The notes beneath the pieces were generated by a model. It made no database searches. It worked only from the letters and a program-made list of their open reading frames with translations, and had not been told where the DNA came from. 64,000 bases of DNA from Deinandra increscens subsp. villosa (Eukaryota; Streptophyta; Magnoliopsida; Asterales; Asteraceae), in NCBI GenBank assembly GCA_039602395.1, contig JBCNJP010000008.1, positions 71,912,825-71,976,824 of the forward strand. Direction: 5' to 3'. A program made the translations under genes and the position numbers. Below are positions 1-11,400 of this stretch, piece by piece; positions within the stretch are counted from its first letter, which is position 1, and each line of letters opens with the position of its first letter.

Positions 1-33
1 TTTTGAACTTTTATGAAATATGATACAATATAG

Positions 34-1025
34 GAAGCTGCCCAACAACAAGAAAGAGCACAGAAAATTGCCCATCAAGCACTTAGAAACGCCACAGCTA
101 CCGAAACTCTCGTTTGCTCTCTCAAGTATGATCATTTTATCCTAATTCTTATTATGTAGAAGTAAAAATTTCGACCCGTTTGCTTATGAAAAGGTCGATT
201 TGGCTAAATCGCTTTATTGTTTATTCCAATATAATGTTCTATTTAACGCGTTAAATATTTAGTAAAAGGCAAACGCTTTAAATAGGCTATACGGGTCAAA
301 CGGGTCGAAAAACGCCCAGAGTGTTTTCAGATGCTTAAATCATTTTTTAAATAAGATTTTTATTAAACAAATAGCCTTTATAATCTTGTTAAATGCAATA
401 ATGACCTATAAAACTAAAAACATAATGGACAAAGAAGGCTCTAACATCAAGCTTCTATTTGAGTTGCAGGACTTTATCTACTTTGACCAAGTCAGCCAAC
501 CCTGATGACCCAACAGACTACTTTGACCAGTTTCTTGAGTTCCATAACCAAATTGTTCAAGCCATAACCAACATGGTGTCAATCAAAGCGGCAACTGAAT
601 CACCGAACAAAGAATCAAAAGACACCCAAATCTTACATGATATCATGAACACCAACACTTCGAAAAGGCAATCTCCATCACACACAAGTCAACAAAAGTC
701 AACAGTCTTGGGAAAACACTCAAGATCATCAAATGCAGACCAAAAGGGTAAAATGAGGATTTCGTCTGGCAGTCTAAACGATACGATTATACTCGCGAAG
801 CAGATTGAGAAAGAGGCTGGAAACTGGTTCATGGAGTTCTTGGAGAAATCTTTGGAAAAGGGTATGAAAAGGTCAAAATCAGATGGTACAAAAGTTCCTC
901 AGTTACTTGTGAAAAAGGTTTTGAATTGGGTGGAAATTGAACAATTTGATTCTAGCAAAAGGCCAGTGCATCCAAAAGCAATGGAAATTGCAAGGAAGTT
1001 GAGGATCAAATTAAGGAATTCTTGA
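34..1025 (+). CDS. DUF936 family protein, C-terminal part (DUF6857 region), 5' end outside window
   Basis: Two exons are visible: 34-125, then 470-1025 ending in TGA. The first follows an AG acceptor and its donor is GTATGA; the codon split across the junction is a lysine. The joined reading is EAAQQQERAQKIAHQALRNA, continuing through an acidic DP-rich stretch and a Ser/Lys-rich linker to the block LAKQIEKEAGNWFMEFLEKS and a basic C-terminus. That last block is the conserved helical C-terminal module of plant DUF936 (now DUF6857) proteins. Their biochemical role is not established to my knowledge; microtubule or nuclear roles have been suggested for some relatives. The N-terminal DUF936 half lies upstream of the window, so this is a partial gene, not a broken one. 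A TTG-initiated reading from 459 runs through intron sequence and is not the true start. Confidence 0.85.
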
Positions 1026-1360
1026 ATATTTGTTTAGAATTTTAGATTGGTTTTGTCACATATGCTGTTTGATACATATGAAACATGTTTTTAGTTTCTT
1101 GAAAGTGATCTTTTCATCACAGATAAAGGCAAAAAGGTTATTTGCTGATTTAACCTGTTTATTTATTTATTTATTTTTTCTGTCAATTTGAAAGTTCTCA
1201 AATGAAATTAGCACTTTATATAGAGTCCATCAAACTCTTTTTGTAACTAAACAACCTTTATGAATAAGCACACAAAAAAACCAAATAAACTGACAACAAT
1301 AATCAAAATAAACATATTCCCTTTCATGCTAAGCTATACCTTGTGATGAACAAAAACCAT

Positions 1361-1490
1361 TTACTAAAAGAAATAGCTCGAGTTACTAAAAGAAATAGCT
1401 AGAGTTAGAGTCATTGGTTGTTTTAAGTGCACGTAAGTCAATAAATCATTACGTCTCCCTCATAATAAATCATTACGTCTCCCTCATGTT
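1361..1490. repeat. two short tandem duplications in the DUF936 3' flank
   Basis: A 22-bp unit (TTACTAAAAGAAATAGCT...) occurs twice from 1361, and a 24-bp unit (TAAATCATTACGTCTCCCTC...) occurs twice from 1442. The rest of 1026-1612 is AT-rich 3' flank with no gene. Confidence 0.7.
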
Positions 1491-1612
1491 CGCAGATGAA
1501 CGTTAACAGATCCAACATAATTTTAAGTATGCCCGACTTAAAAAGTTGACGTATTTTGACACAATAATTAAATTCATAAAGCAATGGACTCACTTTTGCT
1601 AAAAAACAAATA

Positions 1613-1684
1613 TGCGTTTGCCGGGAGTCGAACCCGGGTCTATTGCTTGGAAGGCAATTATCCTAACCGTTGGACTACAAACGC
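1613..1684 (-). tRNA. trnG-UCC: tRNA-Gly(UCC)
   Basis: Read on the minus strand, the 72-nt gene folds as a full cloverleaf. The acceptor stem is GCGTTTG/CAAACGC with discriminator A. The D arm contains the A box (TAGTCCAACGGTTAGGAT). The anticodon stem ATTGC/GCAAT holds loop CTTCCAA with anticodon TCC. The T arm CGGGTTCGACTCCCG contains the B box. There is no intron and no encoded CCA. A run of six T on the minus strand just downstream (A-run near 1600-1606 on plus) is a good Pol III terminator. Sequence and length match nuclear plant tRNA-Gly(UCC), and nothing suggests an organellar origin. Confidence 0.97.
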
Positions 1685-3144
1685 AAGTTGCTACTTGTAG
1701 AACACCTAAGTTATTAATTCTTATCAGAGAGCTAAAAGTTCACACAAATTTTCTATCATCTATTCAAGGACGTAAGACGCGTAGAATATTGGTGTTTTGT
1801 TAATCTCTGATATCTATTCCAACTTTGAAACAAATTAAGAAAAGACAAGTAAAACGTGTATAATATTCTCCACTCAATTTATCTTACAACTTTCAATTGT
1901 CTTTTTTCTACAACTTTTATTTTACCCTTTCACGACATTATTATTTTATTTTGAAAAATATATTAGTCTCTTATGTGATATTTGCCTATTCCGGCCGTTG
2001 CTATTTTATTTTCGGAATGCATTAGTCTTTTCATGGGACATTTACGTCTAGTGTCCCAAGAAGTAAAGTGGGACGATACAAACTGTGGCAAATCAATGGA
2101 TGTGCCAACTACCAAAACCCGCAAGAGGTGATCGAAATATAGCATTTGGGCTTGATCCAATATGTAATTGGCCCAAAATAAATAGGCTCAGCTCACTAGG
2201 TTGAGCCCAATGTGACTTGCTCAATGTTGCAATTGACCTCTTGGTTTAATAGCATAGAGAATGATGATTAGAGTTTAGGACCTTTTGAGGTCATAAATTA
2301 TATCCTTACTCTAGGGGTTTTTTTCACAGCGGTTGCTTTCCTTCGAAGAGGTGTTTTCCTTCGAAGAGGTGTCAGCCAATCGACTATTGTCATTCATAAA
2401 AAACCTAAGCTGATGATACACAAGTAAAAATTAGACTCGAAAGTTGAGTCAAACACGATTTTTTCCTCTAGACGTTCTCCACCTCTATTTGAACCAAAAC
2501 ATTGTTCATCGTAGGTATGTGTTCGCCACATTTGATAAATAAAAGCCATGGATCACCATTAATGATTTCAATAATCACAATTCAATTTGTTTTAGATGAA
2601 GAAAACATGTTTAAGGCTGTGTTTGATGTCTTCAAATATTTAAGATTAATAAAAAACAAAAAAAAACATTCATTTGTTCTTTTTATATTTTTCTTATTAA
2701 TTTTCTTTAAGCAGATTAACTCATGTAACTTCAATCATATTTCTAAATATATAAGAATTTAATAGTTAAAGTTAAACCTTCTAGTCTTGAAAATAACACT
2801 TCATTAGTTCATTACTGCTAGAGCAGAGGTTGTTTGGCAGCTATTCCAAACAAGTGTAACTGAATAACCCCAGAAAATAGTGTTTGGTTGGTCTAGCTGC
2901 TAAACTTTTTGCCTTTTTACCTAACTACCCTTTCCTATATTAATTGTCACACAATAAATGAAACCAAAATTGGACCCATAATTATGTCATGTATGTGACA
3001 AAACCATGAATACAACCTTTTTTTAAGTTAAAACAGCTGTAAACACCCAATTTGAAGTTAAGCTCCTTACAATTATCCTGCTTCATTCCAAACATGCCAT
3101 TGTCATCATCCAAATATTCTACCAACTTGCTACAATTTTATTTT

Positions 3145-3315
3145 GGATATAGAAAATTGGGTCATTTGCATATATCCCCCTCTGAAGTTAAGAAATTGCA
3201 TATTTACCCAAATCATGCTTTAAGACCATTGTACATTATGCATTAAAAACTTGTATTTTGGGTATATATGCAATTTTTTCACAAAGTAGGGGGATATATG
3301 CAATTTTTCCTAGAA
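3145..3315. repeat. inverted repeat, MITE-like
   Basis: Two arms of roughly 45 bp face each other across about 60 bp. Both carry the phrase TTGCATATATCCCCCT, followed by a second AAATTGCATAT(A/T)TACCC block. No clear target-site duplication was found. Confidence 0.5.
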
Positions 3316-4410
3316 AATTAATCTACCTGTAATTTAGTATATATCCACGTAGAAGGGCGCTTGTGTGAAACGATGTGAAACACATAAACACACTAACATA
3401 GAAATTATCAAAAAATGCTTGAATAATTAACTGATAAGGTATCATATATATATTTGGAGGTCTAATAAAACTTTATGAAATAAGGTAAGTATAAAATCAT
3501 ATAGCATAAACATGATTTTAAGTTAAACATAATTCATTTCTATTGTTCATTTTTTTTATATTTAAATGTAATTAAGATAGTTAAATTTATAAAAAACAGT
3601 TTTATTCTCTTAAACATTTAAAAGTCAATGTAAATAAACAATTATGTATTTCTCATATAAACGTGTGTGTATATATATATATTGAATTACTAAATAAAAT
3701 ATATTGAACCGAACTAAAATACAACAAAATACGAGATCGATAATGTTAATGATTGATACCAAGTCACGGTACCTATATATAATAGACACAGTTGAAACTA
3801 TTTACCATTTTGCCTTGAGAAATTTTACCTTTCGTCCTTTTTTTAGTCAAATAATTAATTCTTCTAATTTACTACAATCAATTAGATTATAATTTCTTTT
3901 TAAATATATAATTTTTTAATTAAATTATAGATAATAATATTAATTGTTTATAACTGAGTCGAGGTAACTTCATATGTTTTTCTTTATATAATCTCACTCT
4001 ATTTATTAAAATATAATCTTTTTAAAATTATTTTAAAAAACGTTTCAATCGGTTTTAGTGTTAGTTTCACACGATTGCCAATAGATATTTTTTTAGTGTG
4101 ATATTTAACTATGCTTTTAATTTTAACATCTTTATACAGTCTTTTTGTATTTGTGTTTAATTTACTTTACGCTTTAGCCTATAACAATACAATTTATTAT
4201 ATCTAAGTTATCACGCGACAACGTAAAGATAGTAATATTTTATTACCACTTAAAAAGTAAACAAAAATATAGACAATCAAATATGAATAAACTAATATGT
4301 TCTAACGTGTCCATTTTATCTTTATCCCACATGTTTGTTGGATTATACGATAATAGTATAATTATCAAAAAATCTAGTGTAATTTTTTAAATATACTTGG
4401 TTCTCATAGT

Positions 4411-4495
4411 AGATTATGATTGTATTTATAGTTTTTTAATTTTCATATGTTACACGGCTGAGTTTAAAAAAAAACTATAAATACAATCATAATTT
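4411..4495. repeat. short inverted repeat
   Basis: The arm AGATTATGATTGTATTTATA (4411-4430) plus a T-run is repeated in reverse complement at 4467-4495, leaving a loop of about 30 bp. It would form a stable hairpin; it is probably a MITE remnant. Confidence 0.55.
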
Positions 4496-4539
4496 ACGAT
4501 AGTTATGTATTTTTTATATCTATATAAAAAAATTTCAGT

Positions 4540-4712
4540 TTTTGTAGGTGAGTCAGAGGTATTACGACAGTAGGCATTTAGACGGTGGTTTTACTCTGAG
4601 ATAGATGTGCAACATAGAGGGTCTTGGTTACTTGCACGGACTGCGGTCGTAACATGTCGTGGGTAACATTGTTTGCCACGATGAGACACCCGAGTGACCG
4701 GATGTTTACAGT
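4540..4712. other. GC-richer island of unknown nature
   Basis: A 170-bp block of clearly higher GC sits in very AT-rich surroundings, bounded by T-rich and A-rich runs. It has no open frame of note. The phrase GGATGTTTACAG at its right edge recurs in reverse complement near 29008 (CTGTAAACATCC), which suggests a dispersed repeat. Confidence 0.35.
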
Positions 4713-5434
4713 TAAAAAAAAAAAGAAATGTAGTCACAGAAAATAATGATTTTATTTATTATATTGAAATGAAATACTTGATAAATTTGAACTTAAACTT
4801 AATTAAAGTAAGAAAATATATATATAGTTAAATAGAATAAAATATTTTATATTACATGTATAATATTTGATTAAAATATTATTATGAATAAAAGCATTAT
4901 ATATATTAAAGTATTAAAGTATATGCAATAACCATATTATTTTAATAATATATAATATAATATATATATATATGCAATAAAATATTAACCTTAATATTAA
5001 AATTTAGTATTTAATTAATTACAAACCTTAATATAATAAAATTATATTTGAATAATTACTTATTAAATAATTCATCATTAAAAGTTTAAACTAAATAAAC
5101 CCTAATATGGAAATTTAGTATTTTGATAATTTCTTATTAAAATTTTGACTTAATCCAAAATTTTATGATGATGACAAGTGTCTTTTTTTACTAATTAAAA
5201 TATGTCAAAACTTTTTGTTATTATATAATGCTTTTCTTCAAAACTTTTTTCAATTTAAAACTTTTTTTTTACTTGGTTCTCATACTTTTTTTCAATTTAA
5301 AAAAAAAAATCAAAAATTCCAAAATACATTTGCCACCATTAAAACAGCTAAGCAACCTAAGAAAACATGTATATAAACCAAATCCACCCTTCCAAGTTCC
5401 AACTATTAATGTAACACTTTCAACTCCAAGGAAA

Positions 5435-6822
5435 ATGACATTTTCGCATCAATGGTTTCTCCTTTCATGTATAATTATGCTTATAATTTCCCAGTTGTGT
5501 CCGGTTTCATCTCGAGGCTCAATTTATAAGCCCCCAAGCGTCGAGCGATTAACGGATCGTTTCCATTCAACACCTGTCTCAGGGAAAATGTTAACATGTT
5601 TTGGACCATCAAACATTCATATGAAAAGCAACGGATCTCATGCGGATATTATTCTAGATAAAACGTCAGGTAAATAAATACAAGTATCATACTTACAAGT
5701 TTCTTTCTTTTAAGACGGTTTATAATATGTAAAGTGTTCTTAACTCTATATTGTTTTGGGATTTGGTGTTAGGTTCGGGATTGGTTTCAAAAGACAGATA
5801 CCATAATGGATTCTTTAGCGTTGCAATAAAGCTACCAACGGGGGATACTTCAGGAGTAGTATTAGCTTTCTATGTAAGTTATTTTACTCGCAATTAATCT
5901 ATTTATAGGCATATTTAACTTTTAATGAGAAATAACTAAAATATCCTTGTTATTATTGACGTTCCAGATGTCTAATTCAAATGTTTATCCACAAAATCAT
6001 GACGAGATTGACTTTGAATTGCTTGGGCATGAGAAGAGAAGACAGTGGGTTCTTCAAACAAATATTTATGGGAATGGGAGTGTCAAAACAGGAAGAGAAG
6101 AAAAGTTTTACCTTTGGTTTGACCCTACACAAGAGTTTCATCAATATAGCATGTTGTGGAACACCCATCATATAGTGTAAGTTGCATTACTATCTAACCA
6201 TAAGGTTAACCATGGTTAAGTCGAGTATAGACGTTACAACAAGGCCGCTTTAAGTTATTAATCAAACACCGTAAATTTAAGTCACTTAACAGTTATTAGT
6301 CAGACTGTTATTTTGGGTTGTAGTGTTATATATGTATTTTTTTTTTGTAAAACAGAAATCTATTAGGATTGTATTCATGCTAATATTTAGTTTATGATGA
6401 TTTTGTAAAACAGGTTTCTAGTAGATAATATACCGATAAGAGAAGTAATGCACAACCAAGCATCATCATCTATATATCCATCAAAGCCAATGTCGTTATA
6501 CACAACTATATGGGACGGCTCGGAGTGGGCCACACATGGTGGAAAATATCCCGTCAATTATAGATACGCACCATTTGTTGCATCCATAGGAGAACTTAAA
6601 ATGGAAGGTTGTTTGACGTCGAAAACAGACTCAACATCTGGAAGCTCATGCTCCAATAGTTCAACCCTTTTGACCTCTGACCCTATCGAAGGAGAGGAGT
6701 ATACAAAGCTAACGAGCCAACAAACCGTTGGTCTGAATTGGGCTCGAACCAAACACATGTTTTACTCTTATTGTAAAGATACTTTGAGATACAAAATTCT
6801 TCCACCGGAATGCAAACCTTAG
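5435..6822 (+). CDS. XTH33-like: xyloglucan endotransglucosylase/hydrolase, XTH33-like (GH16)
   Basis: Exons 5435-5669, 5773-5873, 5968-6176 and 6414-6822 join to a 317-residue protein. The start (MTFSHQWFLLSC) is chosen because it opens a classical signal peptide (about residues 1-26); an in-frame Met at 5228 would only add a low-complexity tail. The GH16 active site HDEIDFELLG places the nucleophile at E125 and the acid/base at E129, followed by the conserved TNIYGNGS with its N-glycosylation sequon. The C-terminal XET_C region has paired cysteines and ends MFYSYCKDTLRYKILPPECK. The SGSGLVSKDRY and GHEKRRQW blocks and this tail are closest, from memory, to Arabidopsis XTH33. The enzyme cuts and religates xyloglucan in the cell wall. 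Leu replaces the usual Phe in DEIDFEFLG. Confidence 0.93.
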
Positions 6823-7415
6823 ATAGAAGCCGAAATCGGGTGTTTTGCCCTATTTATTTGTTATTGTTCCATGTATAGTTATACCAATGTTATAATGACA
6901 TTTATACTCTTAGATGATTGTAATCTTAATATATTGTTATAATAACAAAGGTCTTTCTTTATATATAAAGTACATGTTTAATAAATAAATGTTGATTTAG
7001 TCAATATATTTGATTCTTGGAATGTATGTTAAGTGTGAACAAACACAACACATGCATATATACTCAGGAGGGATCATAAAGAAAACTAATCTCTACTGTT
7101 TTAAATATTATTTTTCCTTTATTTTTTATAAAGAGAATTCAAGTAATTTATATTTAAGGTTCATTATTTAAAAATAATAAAAGCAATTTCTTTAATGTAT
7201 GGCAACGAAGTTACTTGTATTTTAAATATTTTTACAACCATCGAAGAAGTGATGCGAATGATGTCGACAATTTAAGGCGGGTTACAATAAATACCGTTTG
7301 AAAAATGATGGTGGTTAAAAAAAAACAATGGATAAAAAAAACACTAAAGAACGGTTGACGAATAACGCAATCAAATATGCAGTCCATATGACGAGAATTT
7401 TATTTTAACAACTAA

Positions 7416-7691
7416 GGCTATGTGTAGTCATGACGTTTTAGGCACATGTCGTCCTAGTCAGTGAGAGACTCCATAACTAAAAGTGTGTAGTCATAAAGCC
7501 TCATAACGCCCCTCTAATTATTACATTATAAAAAACCCATTCAAAATACTTCAGCCGATAAAAAAACCAGCCAATCAAAGAGAGGGGGAGGGTGCCATTG
7601 ACATAACGCTTGCGACCATTTTTACCCTCATAGCGTCCTCGGGGCTAGTGTGTGGGACACTATAACCTTATAACGCCAAATACAGACATCC
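7416..7691. mobile_element. PIF/Harbinger-like MITE, copy 1
   Basis: A 276-bp element lies between TAA target duplications (7413-7415 and 7692-7694). Imperfect ends read GGCTATGTGTAG and, in reverse complement, GGATGTCTGTAT. The interior phrase GCCCCTCTAATTATTAC, an AACCAATCAA-like block and the GAGGGGGAGG stretch are shared with the element at 28453-28804, so both belong to one family. A 3-bp TWA target duplication is typical of PIF/Harbinger (Tourist-like) elements. Confidence 0.7.
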
Positions 7692-8039
7692 TAACAAAGA
7701 TCATCTAAACAAAATGTCTTGTCAAACAACCCATCTGTATAATAAATATATTATCATAAAACATGGTGTGTATTTTTTTGTTATTATAAGTAAAAATTTA
7801 TAATAACTATATTTAATATTAACATTTACTATTATTTGTAGCGGAAAATTATAATAATCGAGAGTTTTTGGGTTTAAAAAAAAACAAGATTGGAGGTTGG
7901 GCCAAAGTGTTTTCTCATATACGGTGAGTTTCTTTTTAGTATTATATAAAATCGAATATCCCGAATGATCAAATTACAATCGAGTGATACCAGATCCATT
8001 TCAGTAATCTACTTGAGACACATGTTCGATTCTTATAGG

Positions 8040-8230
8040 CAACACTTTGGAAGGGGCATTGGCGATGAGGGGAGACTTGGGGCTGAAAGGTCACAAGTTC
8101 GATCCCTGAGCTCCCAGATATTACCACTCGGCCGCTCGCGAAGGTGGATTTTCTCTGAAATAAGCTTAACTGGTGTAAATAGTCCCCGAATTTTTCGAGA
8201 CATTCGTTCATTGACCGTTCAAAAAAATTA
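8040..8230 (+). mobile_element. tRNA-derived SINE-like element
   Basis: A Pol III-like head contains an A-box-like TTGGCGATGAGGGG and a B-box AAGTTCGATCCC about 45 bp apart. A non-tRNA body and the end CCGTTCAAAAAAATT follow, a tail seen on plant SINEs and LINEs. It lies about 240 bp upstream of the spermidine synthase start codon. No target duplication could be fixed with certainty. Confidence 0.5.
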
Positions 8231-8429
8231 AATACAATAATAAAAGGTAGGTATATAATTACACATTTTCTAATAGAGTATGAGTATCGTATCATTAGTT
8301 TTTTACTTTTTATATTCGCCCAAAAGCAGAAAAACCCCCACGCGTCTTTCGTAAGCAGATTCTCCACCCCTTCTGTTTTGTTTGTTCATTCACATCCACA
8401 CTTTCTATATTTTCGTTCGCCTCCAAATC

Positions 8430-8438
8430 TAGGGTTTT
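8430..8438 (+). promoter_or_regulatory. telo-box-like motif in the SPDS 5' leader
   Basis: TAGGGTTTT about 40 bp upstream of the spermidine synthase ATG matches the plant telo-box (AAACCCTA in reverse), common near start sites of housekeeping genes. Confidence 0.4.
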
Positions 8439-8474
8439 ACGATCACTTTCTCGCCGTCACTCACAGATTTCCCG

Positions 8475-11400
8475 ATGAATACGTCCGTAGACGGAGATGC
8501 CAACGGATCCACCGCCACCGCCGTCGTCGCTAATGGTGGCGGAAGCATCTCCTCTGTTATTCCCGGCTGGTTTTCAGAGATTAGCCCAATGTGGCCTGGT
8601 GAGTTTCCTGTTTCGTTGATTGTGTTTGTAACTTTGATTACAGATTGTTTACAGAGATCATCTGTTCTTCTAGTTTTCTTTTACATATAGATATATGTTC
8701 TAATTGTATGGTTTTGTTTTGAAGTTTTCGCGAATCCTGTTGTTTTTTACTTTTAACACAGGAATCGTGGATAGAGAAAGTGATAATTGACAACTGTTTT
8801 TTCACTTAGATACTTATCATTGATTCATCATCGAGGGAGTTCACTATTCGATGATTAATATGTAAATGTATTTGATATGATCTGTAGAAATGTAGGATCT
8901 GTTAATATTTGTGGTAAAATTAGCTGATCTGAAAAACCTTGATAGTTTTATAATCATATCCTCTATGCTATACTTTTAAAAAATTGTTTATGGTTAATTC
9001 TTAGTTTGATTAGAAAATACATATATGCTAGTTGACTATGTGTATGGATTTATTTATTTGTTATTGTATTTCATCATGATGTTTTACTTTATACCCTGCG
9101 CTGACTTGCAAGCATTTGTTTATTTAAAATTAAAATTGGAGATTGTGTGCACTTGGGGTGTTATGATTACTGGACATCATAATCTGAGTGGTACATATGA
9201 ATAGAAAACTAAATTGTCCATTCAGGTGAGCATGTGCTTAAAGTTGTTGTGCAGAAATAATTATTCATGTTCCTTTTTATGGCTACAAAAATCAAATATT
9301 TGACTTTTGTTAGGGTAATAGATGATGCTTGGAGCCTTCAACAATGAAATTTGTATGTTATAGTCCTGGTACTTATTATTAATAAATAATGATCGATTTT
9401 CTAGTCTGTAAAATCATCTGATGACTTTTAGAGGTCGAGCACATAATACTTGATATTCCATTTTTTATGATGCATCATGATGTAGGTACACTTATATATA
9501 AACAAATTGTGTGTAATAAAGGGACTTTTTTCAGGAATGTATATTGGGTTTTTCACTTCTTCCGATATATAGTGTGTGTGGTCCATGAAAATTGTAATGT
9601 TTGACACCACACATATTTTAACGGGAATGATTTGACTGTAAACTAAATAATGCAAAAGGTCAATATCGTCATTTTCTTGTAAGACGACTAAGATTAACTA
9701 AGAAGTGTTAGCTTGTAAATTATAGTTTTGATGATATAATTTTTTTCATTGACCTTCTTGTACATACATGCAGGAGAAGCACACTCTTTGAAGGTTGAAA
9801 AGATACTGTTTCAGGGCAAATCTAAGTACCAAGATGTTATGGTTTTTCAGGTACTTCTTTTTTTAAAACCTAATACCAGTTGTTGTCTTTTATCTCTTCA
9901 CACAAAAACTTATTTCCTACTATATAACCAAGAACATTAGGGCATTTCTGACCATGGTCTTTTTCACCTGTTTCAGTCTGCAACATATGGAAAGGTTCTT
10001 GTTTTGGATGGTGTCATTCAACTTACCGAAAGAGATGAATGTGCTTATCAAGAAATGATTTCTCATCTCCCACTCTGTTCAATTCCCAACCCAAAGAAGG
10101 TTTTGCCAACTCTTATTATTGTCGAGTATTTGATGGATTAATTTTCAGTGATATTTTTGCATTAAAAACTTTATGGGTATGTGTAAACGTGCATGAATAC
10201 TCTTTGCAATAAACATAAATGTTAAGAAAAAAGATCACACTTGTTTGTCAACTGTCATTTACCAAGTCTGCCAACTCTTGGAAACTATTAAAAGTTGTCT
10301 TTGAAGGATACATCTTTTTCAGTAACAATTGGCTTCATGGATTTCTAAAGTTGCCTGATATACTCTATGCAAGCAAATTTAAATTAAAACAAAAGATTCA
10401 TTCTTGCTTGCTAGTTTGCTAAAAATACAAATTTCCCATTTATTCAGATTAATTTTACCTCTTAACTTCTTATCTGCAGGTTTTGGTTATTGGAGGTGGA
10501 GATGGTGGTGTCTTGCGTGAAGTGAATCGCCATTCTTCAGTTGAGCATGTTGATATATGTGAGATTGATCAAATGGTTGTTGATGTGAGTCATCATAACT
10601 TTATAAACCTTAGTTTTTTAATTAATTTCTATGTGTGTTTGCATAAGAGATCAACATATTTGTTCATATATCACGTATTAGCCATTCTACTTCTGTTTGG
10701 TATATCCGAGTCATTAAAATGCGTGCCATTTCGTTTTTAGTCTTTGAATTTGATTTTTTTTTTGTATAGATAAAGTTAGAATTTTATATAAATTTTACAC
10801 TTTTATATAAAAGTCATCATTTTTGACAGCTGCATTGTAGCGTACAGTGGCTAAAACATGACAGGTGAAAAATTTTGGTATTTTGTGCAGAAAACCCAGT
10901 TTCTATTTGTCAAACGGTCCCTCGATTGCCATGAAAACTGTAAGGTTTAGGCATCTAGCTGGCACAACCTACGTGACAGTAGAATTTCGTAAACACCCTT
11001 CAACAATGCCAAATTAGGGAAATCCCGTTGACCAGAATAAATATCACAGCAATGGGCAAACTGTTTTATTTTGCTTAAAGCGTGTCAAATGGGAGAAGCT
11101 TTTGCAATCCCAAGCAGATGGAGTGGTCTTTGGTCTGGAGTTAAGAGTGTTTGGATTTGTGTTAAACAATCAGTATGATTTGAAGTCACAATAGTTGTTT
11201 TTTAGTGTCCGAGTAAACTGACTATGGCAAAATTTTTAACTAATTAGGTTCAAAATAAGCATATTCATATAGTTATGTAATGAATGGACCAACCAGACCT
11301 GATCACCCATTCATCAGGTCTTCGGCTTTTATTATACATCATTTCCTGTCACCTGCCCTAAACACAACAATTCAGAAAAGCATCTAATGATGTGGATTGT

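Larger units (their letters stand above)
1685..5434. other. intergenic, AT-rich, no gene seen
   Basis: About 3.7 kb between the tRNA gene and the XTH gene. It holds short ORFs without recognisable domains, a 19-bp direct duplication near 2336-2371 (CCTTCGAAGAGGTGT), two inverted repeats and one GC-richer island listed separately. Stretches such as 3560-4380 and 4740-5230 are very AT-rich with TA runs. Confidence 0.6.

Noticed and set aside
5228..5434. Upstream Met giving a 69-residue extension of XTH
   Set aside because: The extension is Phe/Lys low-complexity and would bury the signal peptide; the Met at 5435 fits the family.
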